A DNA stretch of 64,000 nucleotides from positions 1 to 64,000 of the forward strand of contig JAAYEF010000031.1 in assembly GCA_012728875.1 (NCBI GenBank), read 5' to 3'. The stretch comes from Candidatus Cloacimonadota bacterium (GTDB taxonomy: Bacteria > Cloacimonadota > Cloacimonadia > Cloacimonadales > Cloacimonadaceae). The notes beneath the pieces were generated by a model. That model saw only the letters and a list, made by a program, of their open reading frames with translations, was not told the DNA's origin and did no database searches. This document shows positions 46,687 to 55,959 of this stretch, in pieces. Every line of letters starts with the position of its first letter. Position 1 is the first letter of the stretch. The position numbers were made by a program, and so were the translations under genes.

Positions 46687-47985
46687 TTATTCCTCCTGGT
46701 TCAGGGCGGTGGCAAAAAGGTCGGAGCCGATGGCGTCCGTGATGTCTGCACGGCAGATTTGGCCGGGCTGGAGCTGGGTTCCCTCGATGAAGGTGATGCC
46801 GTCGATATCCGGCGCTTGGAACCAGGCTCTGCCAATCCAGGTGCCTTCGTCTTCGCCGGGGCTCTCCACCAGCACTTCCACGTTTTTGCCCACCAGATTT
46901 TCCATAAGCTGTTCACGGAGGGCAAAATAGTTCGTTAAAAGCGTGTTTTGACGGCGCAGGGCGGTGCGGGCGGAAACCTGGGATTCCAAGGCAAAGGCGG
47001 GGGTCCCGCTTTCGCGGGAATAGGCAAAAACTCCCAGATGGTCGAAGGGAATTTCGTGGATAAAGCGTTTCAGCGCAAGGGCTTCGGCGCGGGTTTCGCC
47101 GGGGAATCCGCTCATGAGGGTGGTGCGCAGGGCGGCGTGGGGAATTTCGCTCTTGATGGTGTGGAAGAGCTGTTCCAGTTCCCTGCGTCCCTTTTTGCGG
47201 TTCATGGCTTTCAGGATGCGGTCTTCGCTGTGCTGGATGGGTATTTCAAAGTAAGGCAGGAGCTTGGGATGCTTTTTCCACAGTTCCAGCCACTCCAGTT
47301 CAAAGTGGTCCGGATGCAGATACATCACGCGAATCCAGCGATACTCGGGCAGTTCCACCAGTTTTTCCAAGAGCTGGGGCAGGGCTTTTTTGCCGAGGAG
47401 GTCGATGCCGTAATTTGCAGTGTCCTGGGCAATTACGATCAGCTCCTGGTAGTGGACGTCGCCGTCGGTGGCGATGGCGCGGGCTTCCTCCACCAGGGCT
47501 TCGATGCTTTGGCTGTGGGCTTCGCCGCGGATGGAGGGAATGGCGCAGTAAGTGCAGTGGTTCGAACAGCCGTCGCTCACGCGCAGATAGCGGTGGAAGC
47601 CATGATAGATGGGCAGTCTGGGCTTTTGCTCGGAAGCTTCCAAACCCAGCCAGCGCTCCAGGGCGGCAAAGTCTTTCAAGCCAATCCAGGCGTCCACTTC
47701 GGGGAAAAGCTGTTCAAAGTCGTCCCGGCCGCGCTCCATCACGCAGCCGGAGACGATCAATTTATCAAATTCACCCTGGTTTTTCAAAGCCGCAAAATCG
47801 CTGAGCACCAGGTCCAGTTCAAGCAGTGCGGCTTCCAAAAAGGAGCAGGTGTTCACCAGGATGAGGTCTGCATCCTCGGGAAGGGGGGCACATTCAAGGC
47901 CGGCGCGCTCGAAGATGGCGGCAAAGCGTTCGCTGTCCACCAGGTTTTTTGCGCAGCCGAGGCTCTCGATGTAATATTTGGTCAC
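46687..47985 (-). CDS. rimO: Ribosomal protein S12 methylthiotransferase RimO
   Basis: RimO is a radical-SAM enzyme that methylthiolates an aspartate of ribosomal protein S12. The N-terminal UPF0004 domain carries three cluster-binding cysteines, C11 (SLGCAKN), C47 (NTCSF) and C81 (SGCVME). The radical-SAM motif CxxxCxxC is C140-C144-C147 in DGCSNHCTYC. The IPSIRG and GFPGE motifs follow, and a TRAM-like domain closes the 432 residues. SLGCAKNLVDSE is diagnostic of RimO rather than MiaB. The start is GTG, overlapping the DUF1015 stop by 4 bp. Confidence 0.96.
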   Translation of the reverse strand: MTKYYIESLGCAKNLVDSERFAAIFERAGLECAPLPEDADLILVNTCSFLEAALLELDLVLSDFAALKNQGEFDKLIVSGCVMERGRDDFEQLFPEVDAWIGLKDFAALERWLGLEASEQKPRLPIYHGFHRYLRVSDGCSNHCTYCAIPSIRGEAHSQSIEALVEEARAIATDGDVHYQELIVIAQDTANYGIDLLGKKALPQLLEKLVELPEYRWIRVMYLHPDHFELEWLELWKKHPKLLPYFEIPIQHSEDRILKAMNRKKGRRELEQLFHTIKSEIPHAALRTTLMSGFPGETRAEALALKRFIHEIPFDHLGVFAYSRESGTPAFALESQVSARTALRRQNTLLTNYFALREQLMENLVGKNVEVLVESPGEDEGTWIGRAWFQAPDIDGITFIEGTQLQPGQICRADITDAIGSDLFATALNQEE

Positions 47986-49232
47986 GACAGCGGATGGATG
48001 AAAAGCCCGGAACGAAGCTTGGGCTCGAACCAGGTGGATTTCGGAGGCATGATCTCACCGGCATCGGCGATTGCCAACAGTTCGTCCATGGAGGTGGGGA
48101 ACATGGCAAAAGCCACGGCTTCACGGCCGCTGTCCACTCTGCGCACCAGTTCATCCAAGCCGCGGATGCCGCCGATGAAGTCGATGCGCTGGTCGCGACG
48201 GGGGTCGCCAATGGCAAGGATGGGGCTTAAAAGGTTGTCTTGCAGGATGGAAACGTCCAGGGAATCCACGGGGTTGTCTGCATTCCAGGTTCCGGGACGG
48301 GGTTCCAGACGATACCAGGCGCCGGCAAGATACATGCCCACTTCGTGGGTCTTGGTGGGATGGAAGTTTCCGGGACCGGTGTGGGGAGTGACGGTGAATT
48401 TTTCTTCCACTTCGCGCAGGAAGTCTGCGGTGCTGCGTCCGTTGAGGTCTTTCACGGCGCGGTTGTAGTCAAAGATCTTGAGCTGATTGTCGGGGAAAAT
48501 CACGGTCATGAAAAAGTTGAATTCTTCTTCGCCGGTGTAGTTCGGATTTTGTTCCCTGCGCACCAGGCCGACCTTGGCGGCGGAAGCGGTGCGGTGATGT
48601 CCGTCCGCAACGTAAAGGTAATCCATGGCGGCAAATGCGTCCTGGATGGTTTTGATATCCTGGGGATCGTCCATCAGCCAGAGGGCATGGCCGATGCCGT
48701 CGTCGGAAACGAAGTCATAGATGGGGGCTTTGGACTTTTTCACCTTTTCCACGGTGGAGTCGATGATTTCCTTGTGGGGATAGGTGAAAAACACCGGTGA
48801 GGGGTGTGCGTCGCAGGTGTCAACGTGGCGGATGCGGTCTGCTTCCTTGTCCGCGCGGGTGAATTCGTGTTTTTTGATCTTTCCTTCCATATATTCATCC
48901 ACGGAAGCCAGGCCCACAAGGCCGTTCTGTTCGCGTCCGTCCATGATCTGACGATAGATGTAGAACATGGGCTGGACGTCCTGCTTCATGTGGCCGTCGG
49001 AGACGTATTTATCCAGGTTTTCCTTGGCTTTGGCATAGACGGCGGGGTCGTAGAGGTCGGTTCCCAGGGGAAGGTCAACCTCGGGTTTTTCCACGTGGAT
49101 GTAGCTGAGGGGATGTTTTTTCACTTCCAGACGGGCTTCGTCGGAATCCATCACGTCGTAGGGAAGGGAGGCGATGTCGGCCGCGCGCTCGGGAATCGGG
49201 CGCAGGGCACGGAAGGGTTTGAAAACTGCCAT
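47982..49232 (-). CDS. DUF1015 family protein
   Basis: A 416-residue cytosolic protein of the DUF1015 family (function not established). Family features are the N-terminus FKPFRALRPIPERAADIASL followed by PYDV, the central YVADGHHRTASA motif, and FTYPHKEI. The start was placed at 49232, where AGGAGAG lies 8 nt upstream; the long upstream extension in the same frame is antisense to the M18 gene and not real. It overlaps rimO by 4 bp at its end, suggesting a DUF1015-rimO-trpS transcript. Confidence 0.88.
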   Translation of the reverse strand: MAVFKPFRALRPIPERAADIASLPYDVMDSDEARLEVKKHPLSYIHVEKPEVDLPLGTDLYDPAVYAKAKENLDKYVSDGHMKQDVQPMFYIYRQIMDGREQNGLVGLASVDEYMEGKIKKHEFTRADKEADRIRHVDTCDAHPSPVFFTYPHKEIIDSTVEKVKKSKAPIYDFVSDDGIGHALWLMDDPQDIKTIQDAFAAMDYLYVADGHHRTASAAKVGLVRREQNPNYTGEEEFNFFMTVIFPDNQLKIFDYNRAVKDLNGRSTADFLREVEEKFTVTPHTGPGNFHPTKTHEVGMYLAGAWYRLEPRPGTWNADNPVDSLDVSILQDNLLSPILAIGDPRRDQRIDFIGGIRGLDELVRRVDSGREAVAFAMFPTSMDELLAIADAGEIMPPKSTWFEPKLRSGLFIHPLS

Positions 49233-49258
49233 TGGTGGCTCTCCTGTATGCTTATTTT

Positions 49259-50530
49259 TTATTGATAGTAGTTCTTTAGGGCGCGGATCATGGCGCTGTG
49301 GTCTTGAACTCCGCCGGTTTCGCGGATGGAATGCATCGCCCAAAGCGGGTTTCCCACATCCACGGCGCTGATGCCGAGGCTGGCAGCCAGGATGGGACCC
49401 ACGGTGCTGCCGCAAAGGAGGTCGCTGCGCATAGCGAAGATCTGGTGCTTCACCCCCGCTGCATCGCAATGGCGGGCAAAGACTTGGGCGCTTTGAGCGG
49501 TGGAGGCATAGCTGTGGCCAGCCTGCCATTTGATCACGGGACCGCCATTCATTTTGGGAGCGGTGAGGGCGTCATATTTTTCGGGGAAATTCGGATGGTA
49601 GGCGTGCGCCATATCTGCCGAAACCAGGAATGAACGAGCCTGGGCAATGAGTTGCTGTTCGCGGCTCAAGCCGGCTGTCAGCGCCAGGCGCTCCAAAACG
49701 TTTGCCAGGAAAGTGGATTGGGCACCCTGCATGGTTTCGGAACCGATTTCCTCGTGGTCGAAGATGACTGCGACGGCGGTTTTTTGTGGGGCTTCGGTTT
49801 CCAAAATGGCGCTGAGGATGGCGTGGCTCATGCCAAGGTTGTCCAGCCTGCCGCTGATGATGAGGCTGTCATCCAAGCCGCCGATTTGCGCTTTGCTGAG
49901 GTCGTAGAAAAAGAGGTCCATTTCGCCCAGGCTGCTTTCGGGAACACCGAGCTTGGCGGCGATGGCGGCGTGGAGAGGGTTTTCGCCCTCTTCATCCGTG
50001 CTCAAAAAGGCTTGGAGATGGGTTTGCTTGTTGTAGCTGAAGCCGGTGTTTACCTCACGATTGAGGTGGATGGCTGCGTTTGGGATCACGGCTACGGCTT
50101 TGTCCAGGTTCACCGCTTGGATGCTGAAACTACCGTTTTCATCTTTCACCGCCACGCGTCCGGCGATGCCAAGATCGCGGTCCAGCCAGGAAGAAATGAT
50201 GGCTTCGCCATACACTTCCACGCCAACGCGGGTGATGCCGGAAACGCGTTTCACGCTGCCGGGCTTGAGCTTGAGGGCTGGGCTGTCCAGATGGGCGGCG
50301 GCGATGTGGAAACCGGAGTCAGCAAGGGCTTTGCTGCCCACGATGAAGGCTGCCACGCTGGTGTCGCGGATCACATAGTGCTTTCCGCCGGGTTCAAGCT
50401 GCCATTTTTTTAGTTCGGAAACAGGGGTGAAGCCCGCTGCGTCAAGGCGTTTTTGGGCTTCCATACAGCCTTGGATGGAGCTTGGGGAAGCGTCCAAAAA
50501 GGCGATTAAATCTTTGATATATTTATCCAT
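49259..50530 (-). CDS. M18-family aminopeptidase (aspartyl aminopeptidase-like)
   Basis: A di-zinc cytosolic aminopeptidase removing N-terminal residues, often acidic, from peptides. AAAHLDSP (H80, D82) gives the first metal ligands and DHEEIGSET the catalytic and metal-binding glutamates. SADMAHAYHPNFPEK and the C-terminal IGPILAASLG-type stretch (GSTVGPILAASLG) are typical of M18. The start at 50530 (MDKYIKDL) is chosen because GGAG lies 9 nt upstream; a TTG five codons earlier is in frame but overlaps that site. It has 423 residues, a normal length. It lies between the fadD-like and DUF1015 genes on the minus strand. Confidence 0.94.
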   Translation of the reverse strand: MDKYIKDLIAFLDASPSSIQGCMEAQKRLDAAGFTPVSELKKWQLEPGGKHYVIRDTSVAAFIVGSKALADSGFHIAAAHLDSPALKLKPGSVKRVSGITRVGVEVYGEAIISSWLDRDLGIAGRVAVKDENGSFSIQAVNLDKAVAVIPNAAIHLNREVNTGFSYNKQTHLQAFLSTDEEGENPLHAAIAAKLGVPESSLGEMDLFFYDLSKAQIGGLDDSLIISGRLDNLGMSHAILSAILETEAPQKTAVAVIFDHEEIGSETMQGAQSTFLANVLERLALTAGLSREQQLIAQARSFLVSADMAHAYHPNFPEKYDALTAPKMNGGPVIKWQAGHSYASTAQSAQVFARHCDAAGVKHQIFAMRSDLLCGSTVGPILAASLGISAVDVGNPLWAMHSIRETGGVQDHSAMIRALKNYYQ

Positions 50531-50609
50531 TTCACTATACTCCAATCTTCAAGCAGTGTGTGAGACTACTTTTTTGGGCGTGGGGTTTGTGTCAAAGAGA
50601 TTAAACGGG

Positions 50610-52250
50610 TCAGCGATACAAGTAGCGTTTGATCTTTTGGGTGGGTGTTTTTTGGAAGGGTTCGTTCACCACGTGAATCTTTGCGATGCGGCTGAAATCT
50701 GCCAGTTCCTTGTTCACGGTTTGACGGTTTTCCTCCATGACTTCAGCGACGCGGGATTCCGGGATGCGGTTTTTATCCAGGGCATCGAGGTCGGGATAGA
50801 CCAGGGCGTGGAGCTGGCGGTCGCGTTCGACGACGAGGGATTCGAGCACGTAGGGGAGGTTGTCCACTTTTTGCTCCATCAGCTCGGGATAGATGTTTTC
50901 GCCGCTGGGACCCAGGATCATGTTTTTGCTGCGTCCGCGCAGGTAGATGAAGTTGTCCTTGTCCAGGGTTCCGATGTCTCCTGTGTGCAGCCATCCGCCT
51001 TTGATGGTTTCCGCGGTGGCTTCGGAATTGTTGTAATATCCGCTGAAAACGTTGTCGCCTTTCAGCAGCACTTCGCCGGGGATTTTGGCGGGATCGGGAG
51101 AGTCGATTTTGCACTCAAGCGAGTCCACAATCTGGCCGCTGGATTCGAAACGGTGGTCGTGCCAGCGGGCATAGCTGATCAGCGGACCGCATTCCGTCAT
51201 GCCATAGCCGATGGTGAAGGGGAAGCGGATTTTTTTCATGAAAAGCTCCACTTCGGCGTTCATGGGGGCGCCGCCGGCGATGAGCTCCACGATGTTGCCG
51301 CCGAAAGCGGTCATCAGTTTTTCACGGATCTTTTTAAAGACAACCTTGTTCAGGAGGGGGATTTTGATCATGGTCTTCATTTTGGGGTCGTTGATCACGG
51401 GCAGGAGCTGGTTTTTGTAGATCTTTTCCAGAAGCAGGGGGACCACCATCACCACGTTCGGTTTGAGGTCTTGCAAGGAAGAAAGGAGCAGCTTGGGTGC
51501 GGGGATTCTATCCAAAAAGTTGATGTGGTTGCCGCGGGTGAAGGGGTAGAGGAGGTCGAAGGCGCAGCCGAAGGAATGTGCCAAAGGCAGGAATGACAAC
51601 ACTTTGGCGCCCACCTGGAAGGTGAGCTTGTCACGCGCGTAGATCAGGTTTGCCAGCAGCGAACGGTGAGGCAGCATCACGCCCTTGGAAAAGCCGGTGG
51701 TGCCGGAAGTGTAGATGATGGAGGCGATGTCTTCATTTGAGCAGACGTCGGGAAAGTTCAGGAGCTCTTTGTTCAGGCTCTGCAGGTCGCTGTGTTCCGC
51801 AAAGGGCGGGATGATCTGTTTGTCCATCCGGTCCGGGCAAAAGGCGAGGCTGAGATCTTCCAAACAGAAGACATACTTGATCTTACGTAGTCTTTCTTCC
51901 TCGATGCTGTCAAATTTGTCGCGGCTGATGAAGAGGATGTCTGCATCGGAATGGTTCACAATATGGGAGATTTCTTCCGGGGCGAAATTTACCAAAATGG
52001 GGACGATGGTGGCGCCGTAGGTGACGCTGGCGAACCAGACCAATGCCCAGTTGCTGCTGTTTTTCCCCGCAAGTGCCACTTTTGCACCCTTTTTCAGACC
52101 GCATTCGTTGAAAAGCCTGTGCAGCCACAAAATTCGTTTTCCCACATCTGCGTAGCTGAGAGAAGTGCCGGGGTAGTCTGTGAAAGCGGGAAGATCCCAA
52201 TATTGTTTGATGGAATCACAAAGATAGGGTATCAATTTTTCTGTGATCAT
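50610..52250 (-). CDS. AMP-dependent long-chain acyl-CoA synthetase-like protein
   Basis: An adenylate-forming enzyme that probably activates a fatty or other carboxylic acid as acyl-AMP and then acyl-CoA. The P-loop motif IIYTSGTTGFSKG is at residues 178-190. The later IGYGMTECGPLISYA (A5) and GWLHTGDIGTLD / YLRGRSKNMI (A7-A8) motifs are present, and the catalytic lysine of A10 is in TPTQKIKRYL at the C-terminus. At 546 residues it is full length. It is most like long-chain acyl-CoA synthetases, but the substrate cannot be read. GGAG precedes the ATG. It is divergent from dnaE. Confidence 0.9.
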   Translation of the reverse strand: MITEKLIPYLCDSIKQYWDLPAFTDYPGTSLSYADVGKRILWLHRLFNECGLKKGAKVALAGKNSSNWALVWFASVTYGATIVPILVNFAPEEISHIVNHSDADILFISRDKFDSIEEERLRKIKYVFCLEDLSLAFCPDRMDKQIIPPFAEHSDLQSLNKELLNFPDVCSNEDIASIIYTSGTTGFSKGVMLPHRSLLANLIYARDKLTFQVGAKVLSFLPLAHSFGCAFDLLYPFTRGNHINFLDRIPAPKLLLSSLQDLKPNVVMVVPLLLEKIYKNQLLPVINDPKMKTMIKIPLLNKVVFKKIREKLMTAFGGNIVELIAGGAPMNAEVELFMKKIRFPFTIGYGMTECGPLISYARWHDHRFESSGQIVDSLECKIDSPDPAKIPGEVLLKGDNVFSGYYNNSEATAETIKGGWLHTGDIGTLDKDNFIYLRGRSKNMILGPSGENIYPELMEQKVDNLPYVLESLVVERDRQLHALVYPDLDALDKNRIPESRVAEVMEENRQTVNKELADFSRIAKIHVVNEPFQKTPTQKIKRYLYR

Positions 52251-52285
52251 AAGCTTGCTCCAGTCTATAAATCTTTGAAAGAGAA

Positions 52286-52313
52286 ACAGTAAAAAACTTG
52301 CTTAAATTGTCAA
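52286..52313 (-). promoter_or_regulatory. Candidate promoter of the fadD-like gene, overlapped by an inverted repeat
   Basis: On the minus strand a perfect TTGACA (52308-52313) is followed after 16 bp by TACTGT (52286-52291), about 35 bp before the ATG. An inverted repeat TTGCTT/AAGCAA (52298-52303 and 52312-52317) covers the -35 box, as a repressor site might. The remaining part of the 268-bp divergent gap shows no clear dnaE promoter. Confidence 0.38.
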
Positions 52314-52518
52314 GCAATTTATCCGCGGCTTGGTTTTTGCCATTTTTTTGAATTCTTTTTCAAACACTACCTTATATATAGGGGCGGATTGGTTTTTAAA
52401 AAAAGCGGGGTAAAGGTTTTTTCATCCGGGATCTGCTTTTCAAGCGGTTTGGTCAATTAACCTTTGACAAAATAACGCCGTGTCTTTTGCTGTATTTTTG
52501 AAGAAGGAGAGACCCACG

Positions 52519-55500
52519 ATGTCGTTCGTACATTTGCATAACCACAGCCAATACAGTCTTTTGGACGGGGCCTGCCGGGTTGACCGGATGGTGGCTCTGG
52601 CAAAGGAATATGGCATGCCAGCGGTGGCCATCACCGACCACGGCAATCTGTTTGGCGTGATAGATTTTTATAAACAAGCCAAAAAGGCTGGGATCAAGCC
52701 CATCGTCGGAACCGAAGCCTATGTCATCAACGGCGAACTGGACAGCGAACACAACAAAAGCGACACACGTCACCACTTGGTTTTGCTGGCTCAAAACCTG
52801 CAGGGCTACCACAATTTGATCAAACTGTCGTCGGCATCCTTCATCGATGGTTTCTACTATAAGCCGCGGATCAGCAAATCGCTGTTGAAAAAGCACAGCG
52901 AAGGCTTGATCTGCCTGACTGCCTGCGTGAAGGGGGAGATTCCTTCGCTTTTGGCAAACGGCAGGGACGCCGAAGCCAGGGAAGCAGCCCAGTGGTATCG
53001 CGAGGTGTTTTCAGAGCGCTTTTTCATTGAGATTCAAGACCATGGCCTGGATGTGGAAAGAGAGGTGATGCCAAAGGTGCTGGCGCTGGCTCGCGAGATG
53101 GATCTGCCGCTGGTGCTCACAAACGACTGCCACTATCTGCGCAAGGAAGACCACGAGGCGCACGACATCCTGCTTTGCATCCAAACCGGAAAAACTTTCA
53201 ACGACCCCGGACGCATGAAATATAATACAGACCAGCTCTATTTCAAGACGGCGGAGGAGATGAAGGCGCTGTTCCCGGACGACTTGGATGCCTTTGAAAA
53301 CACTCTGAAGATCGCGGACATGGTGGATCTCGAGCTGCGCTATGATGAGTTTTTGTTACCAGAGATTGAGACGCCGCCTGAATTTGACAGCATGGGCAGC
53401 TATTTGCGCTGGCTCTGCGATGAAAGCGCCAAGGTGAAATATCCCGAAATGACCAATGAAATCCGGGATAGGATCGATTTTGAACTGGGCGTGATCGACC
53501 GCATGGGCTTTAATGGCTACTATTTGGTGGTGAAGGATTTGATCGACAATGCGCGCAAGCAGGATGTTCCGGTTGGACCGGGACGCGGTTCCGGAGCGGG
53601 CAGCATTATTGCCTACCTTCTGGATATCACGCAGATCGACCCCATCCGCTATGATCTGATGTTCGAGCGCTTTTTGAACCCGGACCGCATCAGCATGCCG
53701 GATTTTGACATCGACTTTTGCGCACAAAAGCGCGGCAAGGTGATTGACTATCTGGTTCAAAAATATGGACGTAACAGCGTTACGCAGATTGTGACCTTCA
53801 GCACCCTGGGTGCAAAATCCATCATCAAGGATGTGGCAAGGGTTTTGATGGTTCCAGCATCGGAAGCGAACAATATCACCAAGACCATTCCCGGGCAAAA
53901 ACCCTTGGAAGACGCCTACAAGGAATCCGCAGATTTTCGCCATTTGATTGATAACAATGAGCTTTATCAAAGCATCTACCGTCATGGATTGGTTTTGGAA
54001 GGCTTGATCCGTCAGACTGGGATCCATGCGGCGGGACTGGTGATCGTTCCCGGAGACTTAACAGACTATATACCACTGACTTGCAGCACTCAAAAAGATG
54101 CTGAAAACAACATATTGGTTCAATATGAGGGACGTTGGCTGGACGAACTGAAGTTCCTCAAAATGGACATTTTGGGGCTTAAAACCCTGACCCTGATTCA
54201 AAATACGGTGGATTTGGTTCGCCAATCCAAGGGTGTGGAAATAGACATCGACAATCTGGATTTGACCGATAAAAAGGTGTTCCAGCTTTTGGGTAAGGGC
54301 GATACAGACGGGGTTTTCCAGTTTGAAAGCGATGGCATGCGCAGGTATCTCACTGAGCTGAAGCCGAACAAGTTTGAAGACCTGATCGCGATGGTGGCGC
54401 TGTTCAGGCCGGGTCCCATGAAGTTTATCGACACCTACATCGCGCGCAAGCACAAGCGGGAAAAAGTGGTTTATGACCACCCCATCATGGAACGCGCCCT
54501 GAAGGAAACCTATGGCGTCACCGTTTATCAGGAACAGGTGATGCGCATTTCCCGTGAAATGGGAAATCTGACTGGCGGAGAGGCGGATACGCTGCGTAAA
54601 GCCATGAGCAAAAAGAGCTTGGACTTGCTGATGCAGTTCAAGCAGAAATTCATGGAAGGGGCCATCGGGAACGGGGTTGAGGAAAAAGTGGCTCAAAAAG
54701 TTTGGAGCGACTGGCTGGATTTTGCGCAGTATGCCTTCAATAAAAGCCACGCAACCTGCTATGCGCTGGTGGCTTACCGCACCGCATGGCTGAAGGCGCA
54801 TCACCCGGTTGAGTTTATGGCGGCGTTGCTTTCTTTGGAAGACGATCTGGCAAAGATTCCGGTGAAGATTGAAGTTTGCCGCACCATGGGCATCAAAATT
54901 CAACCGCCGAACGTGAACCGCAGCGACAAGGAGTTCCGCGTCAAGGGCAAGGAAGTGCTTTTCGGTTTGAAAGCGATCAAAAACCTGGGGGAAGCCGCCA
55001 TTGCAGACATCGTGGAAGAACGTGAAAAGAATGGGGTTTACCGCAGTATTTTCGATTTTTGTGCCCGGCTGGATAGCAGTGCGGTGAATAAAACAGTGTT
55101 GGAAAGCCTGATTGCCAGCGGTGCCATGGATGAAATCGAGGGCACGCGTGCGCAAAAATGGGCGGTGATCGAACAGGCGCTTTCCTTCAGCACCGGCGCT
55201 CAAAAGGATAAGCGGGTTGGGCAGACTTCACTGTTCGATCTGCTTGGTAGCGACGACGACTCCAAAGAATACTATCCGCCTCTGCCGTCTGAAGAGCCCT
55301 GGAGCTATGCCTACCAGCTTGAAATGGAAAAAGAAGTGCTGGGTTTCTATTTGGGCGGGCATCCGCTCTATGAATATCGTGCTTTGGTGCGGCATCTCAC
55401 CAACGCCAGTGCGCAAAACCTGAGAAGCGCGAACGGACAGGAATTGGTTTTGGCGGGGATTGTAACCAAACTCAGCCGCAAGCGGGATAACAAGGGCAAA

Positions 55501-55959
55501 TCCTATGCCTTTGTGGAGTTTGAGGACTTGACGGGGCGCTTTGAAATTGCGCTGTTCAACCGGGATTTTGAAAAATATTCCGAAACTTTGAAGCCGGGGA
55601 AGATCTATTTTGTGTTCGGCTCAAAGTCTGGTTATAACGGTAACGATGATGGCATGTCGCGGGTGAGTCCCAAGGCTTTGATTGCCTTGGAGGAGCTGTA
55701 TCTTTATCTGTGGGGCGAACTTGGCTTGGAAATTCCGCTGCCCAGGCTTTCGCGGGAATTTGTGGATGAATTCAGCTCGCTCGTGGAAAAACACAAGGGC
55801 AATTTTATCCTGAAAACCACTGTCGTCACAGAGGATGAGGATCAGCATAACCTGGAATCCGAACTACGGTTTTTCCCTTCGAACGCACTGTTGGAATGGT
55901 TGGAAGAACGGAAATATGAATTCAGCCTGAAGGCTTTCCGTGATGAAAAAAACGATTAG
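52519..55959 (+). CDS. dnaE: DNA polymerase III alpha subunit
   Basis: The replicative DNA polymerase catalytic subunit, C-family. The N-terminal PHP domain starts VHLHNHSQYSLLDG. The palm-domain acidic motif PDFDIDF is at residues 394-400, preceded by the GPGRGSGAGS motif. A helix-hairpin-helix region and an OB domain (ELVLAGIVTKL) follow, closing with a short C-terminal region. At 1146 residues it matches DnaE1. The start at 52519 was chosen because AAGGAGA lies 8 nt upstream; a GTG 13 codons earlier lacks a ribosome site. Its last 17 bp overlap the first GWxTD gene, so the three genes to 58382 are probably one transcript. Confidence 0.97.
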   Translation: MSFVHLHNHSQYSLLDGACRVDRMVALAKEYGMPAVAITDHGNLFGVIDFYKQAKKAGIKPIVGTEAYVINGELDSEHNKSDTRHHLVLLAQNLQGYHNLIKLSSASFIDGFYYKPRISKSLLKKHSEGLICLTACVKGEIPSLLANGRDAEAREAAQWYREVFSERFFIEIQDHGLDVEREVMPKVLALAREMDLPLVLTNDCHYLRKEDHEAHDILLCIQTGKTFNDPGRMKYNTDQLYFKTAEEMKALFPDDLDAFENTLKIADMVDLELRYDEFLLPEIETPPEFDSMGSYLRWLCDESAKVKYPEMTNEIRDRIDFELGVIDRMGFNGYYLVVKDLIDNARKQDVPVGPGRGSGAGSIIAYLLDITQIDPIRYDLMFERFLNPDRISMPDFDIDFCAQKRGKVIDYLVQKYGRNSVTQIVTFSTLGAKSIIKDVARVLMVPASEANNITKTIPGQKPLEDAYKESADFRHLIDNNELYQSIYRHGLVLEGLIRQTGIHAAGLVIVPGDLTDYIPLTCSTQKDAENNILVQYEGRWLDELKFLKMDILGLKTLTLIQNTVDLVRQSKGVEIDIDNLDLTDKKVFQLLGKGDTDGVFQFESDGMRRYLTELKPNKFEDLIAMVALFRPGPMKFIDTYIARKHKREKVVYDHPIMERALKETYGVTVYQEQVMRISREMGNLTGGEADTLRKAMSKKSLDLLMQFKQKFMEGAIGNGVEEKVAQKVWSDWLDFAQYAFNKSHATCYALVAYRTAWLKAHHPVEFMAALLSLEDDLAKIPVKIEVCRTMGIKIQPPNVNRSDKEFRVKGKEVLFGLKAIKNLGEAAIADIVEEREKNGVYRSIFDFCARLDSSAVNKTVLESLIASGAMDEIEGTRAQKWAVIEQALSFSTGAQKDKRVGQTSLFDLLGSDDDSKEYYPPLPSEEPWSYAYQLEMEKEVLGFYLGGHPLYEYRALVRHLTNASAQNLRSANGQELVLAGIVTKLSRKRDNKGKSYAFVEFEDLTGRFEIALFNRDFEKYSETLKPGKIYFVFGSKSGYNGNDDGMSRVSPKALIALEELYLYLWGELGLEIPLPRLSREFVDEFSSLVEKHKGNFILKTTVVTEDEDQHNLESELRFFPSNALLEWLEERKYEFSLKAFRDEKND

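Noticed and set aside
46948-48468. 506-codon plus-strand frame across rimO and DUF1015
   Set aside because: It crosses the junction of two well-supported minus-strand genes and is a codon-bias shadow.
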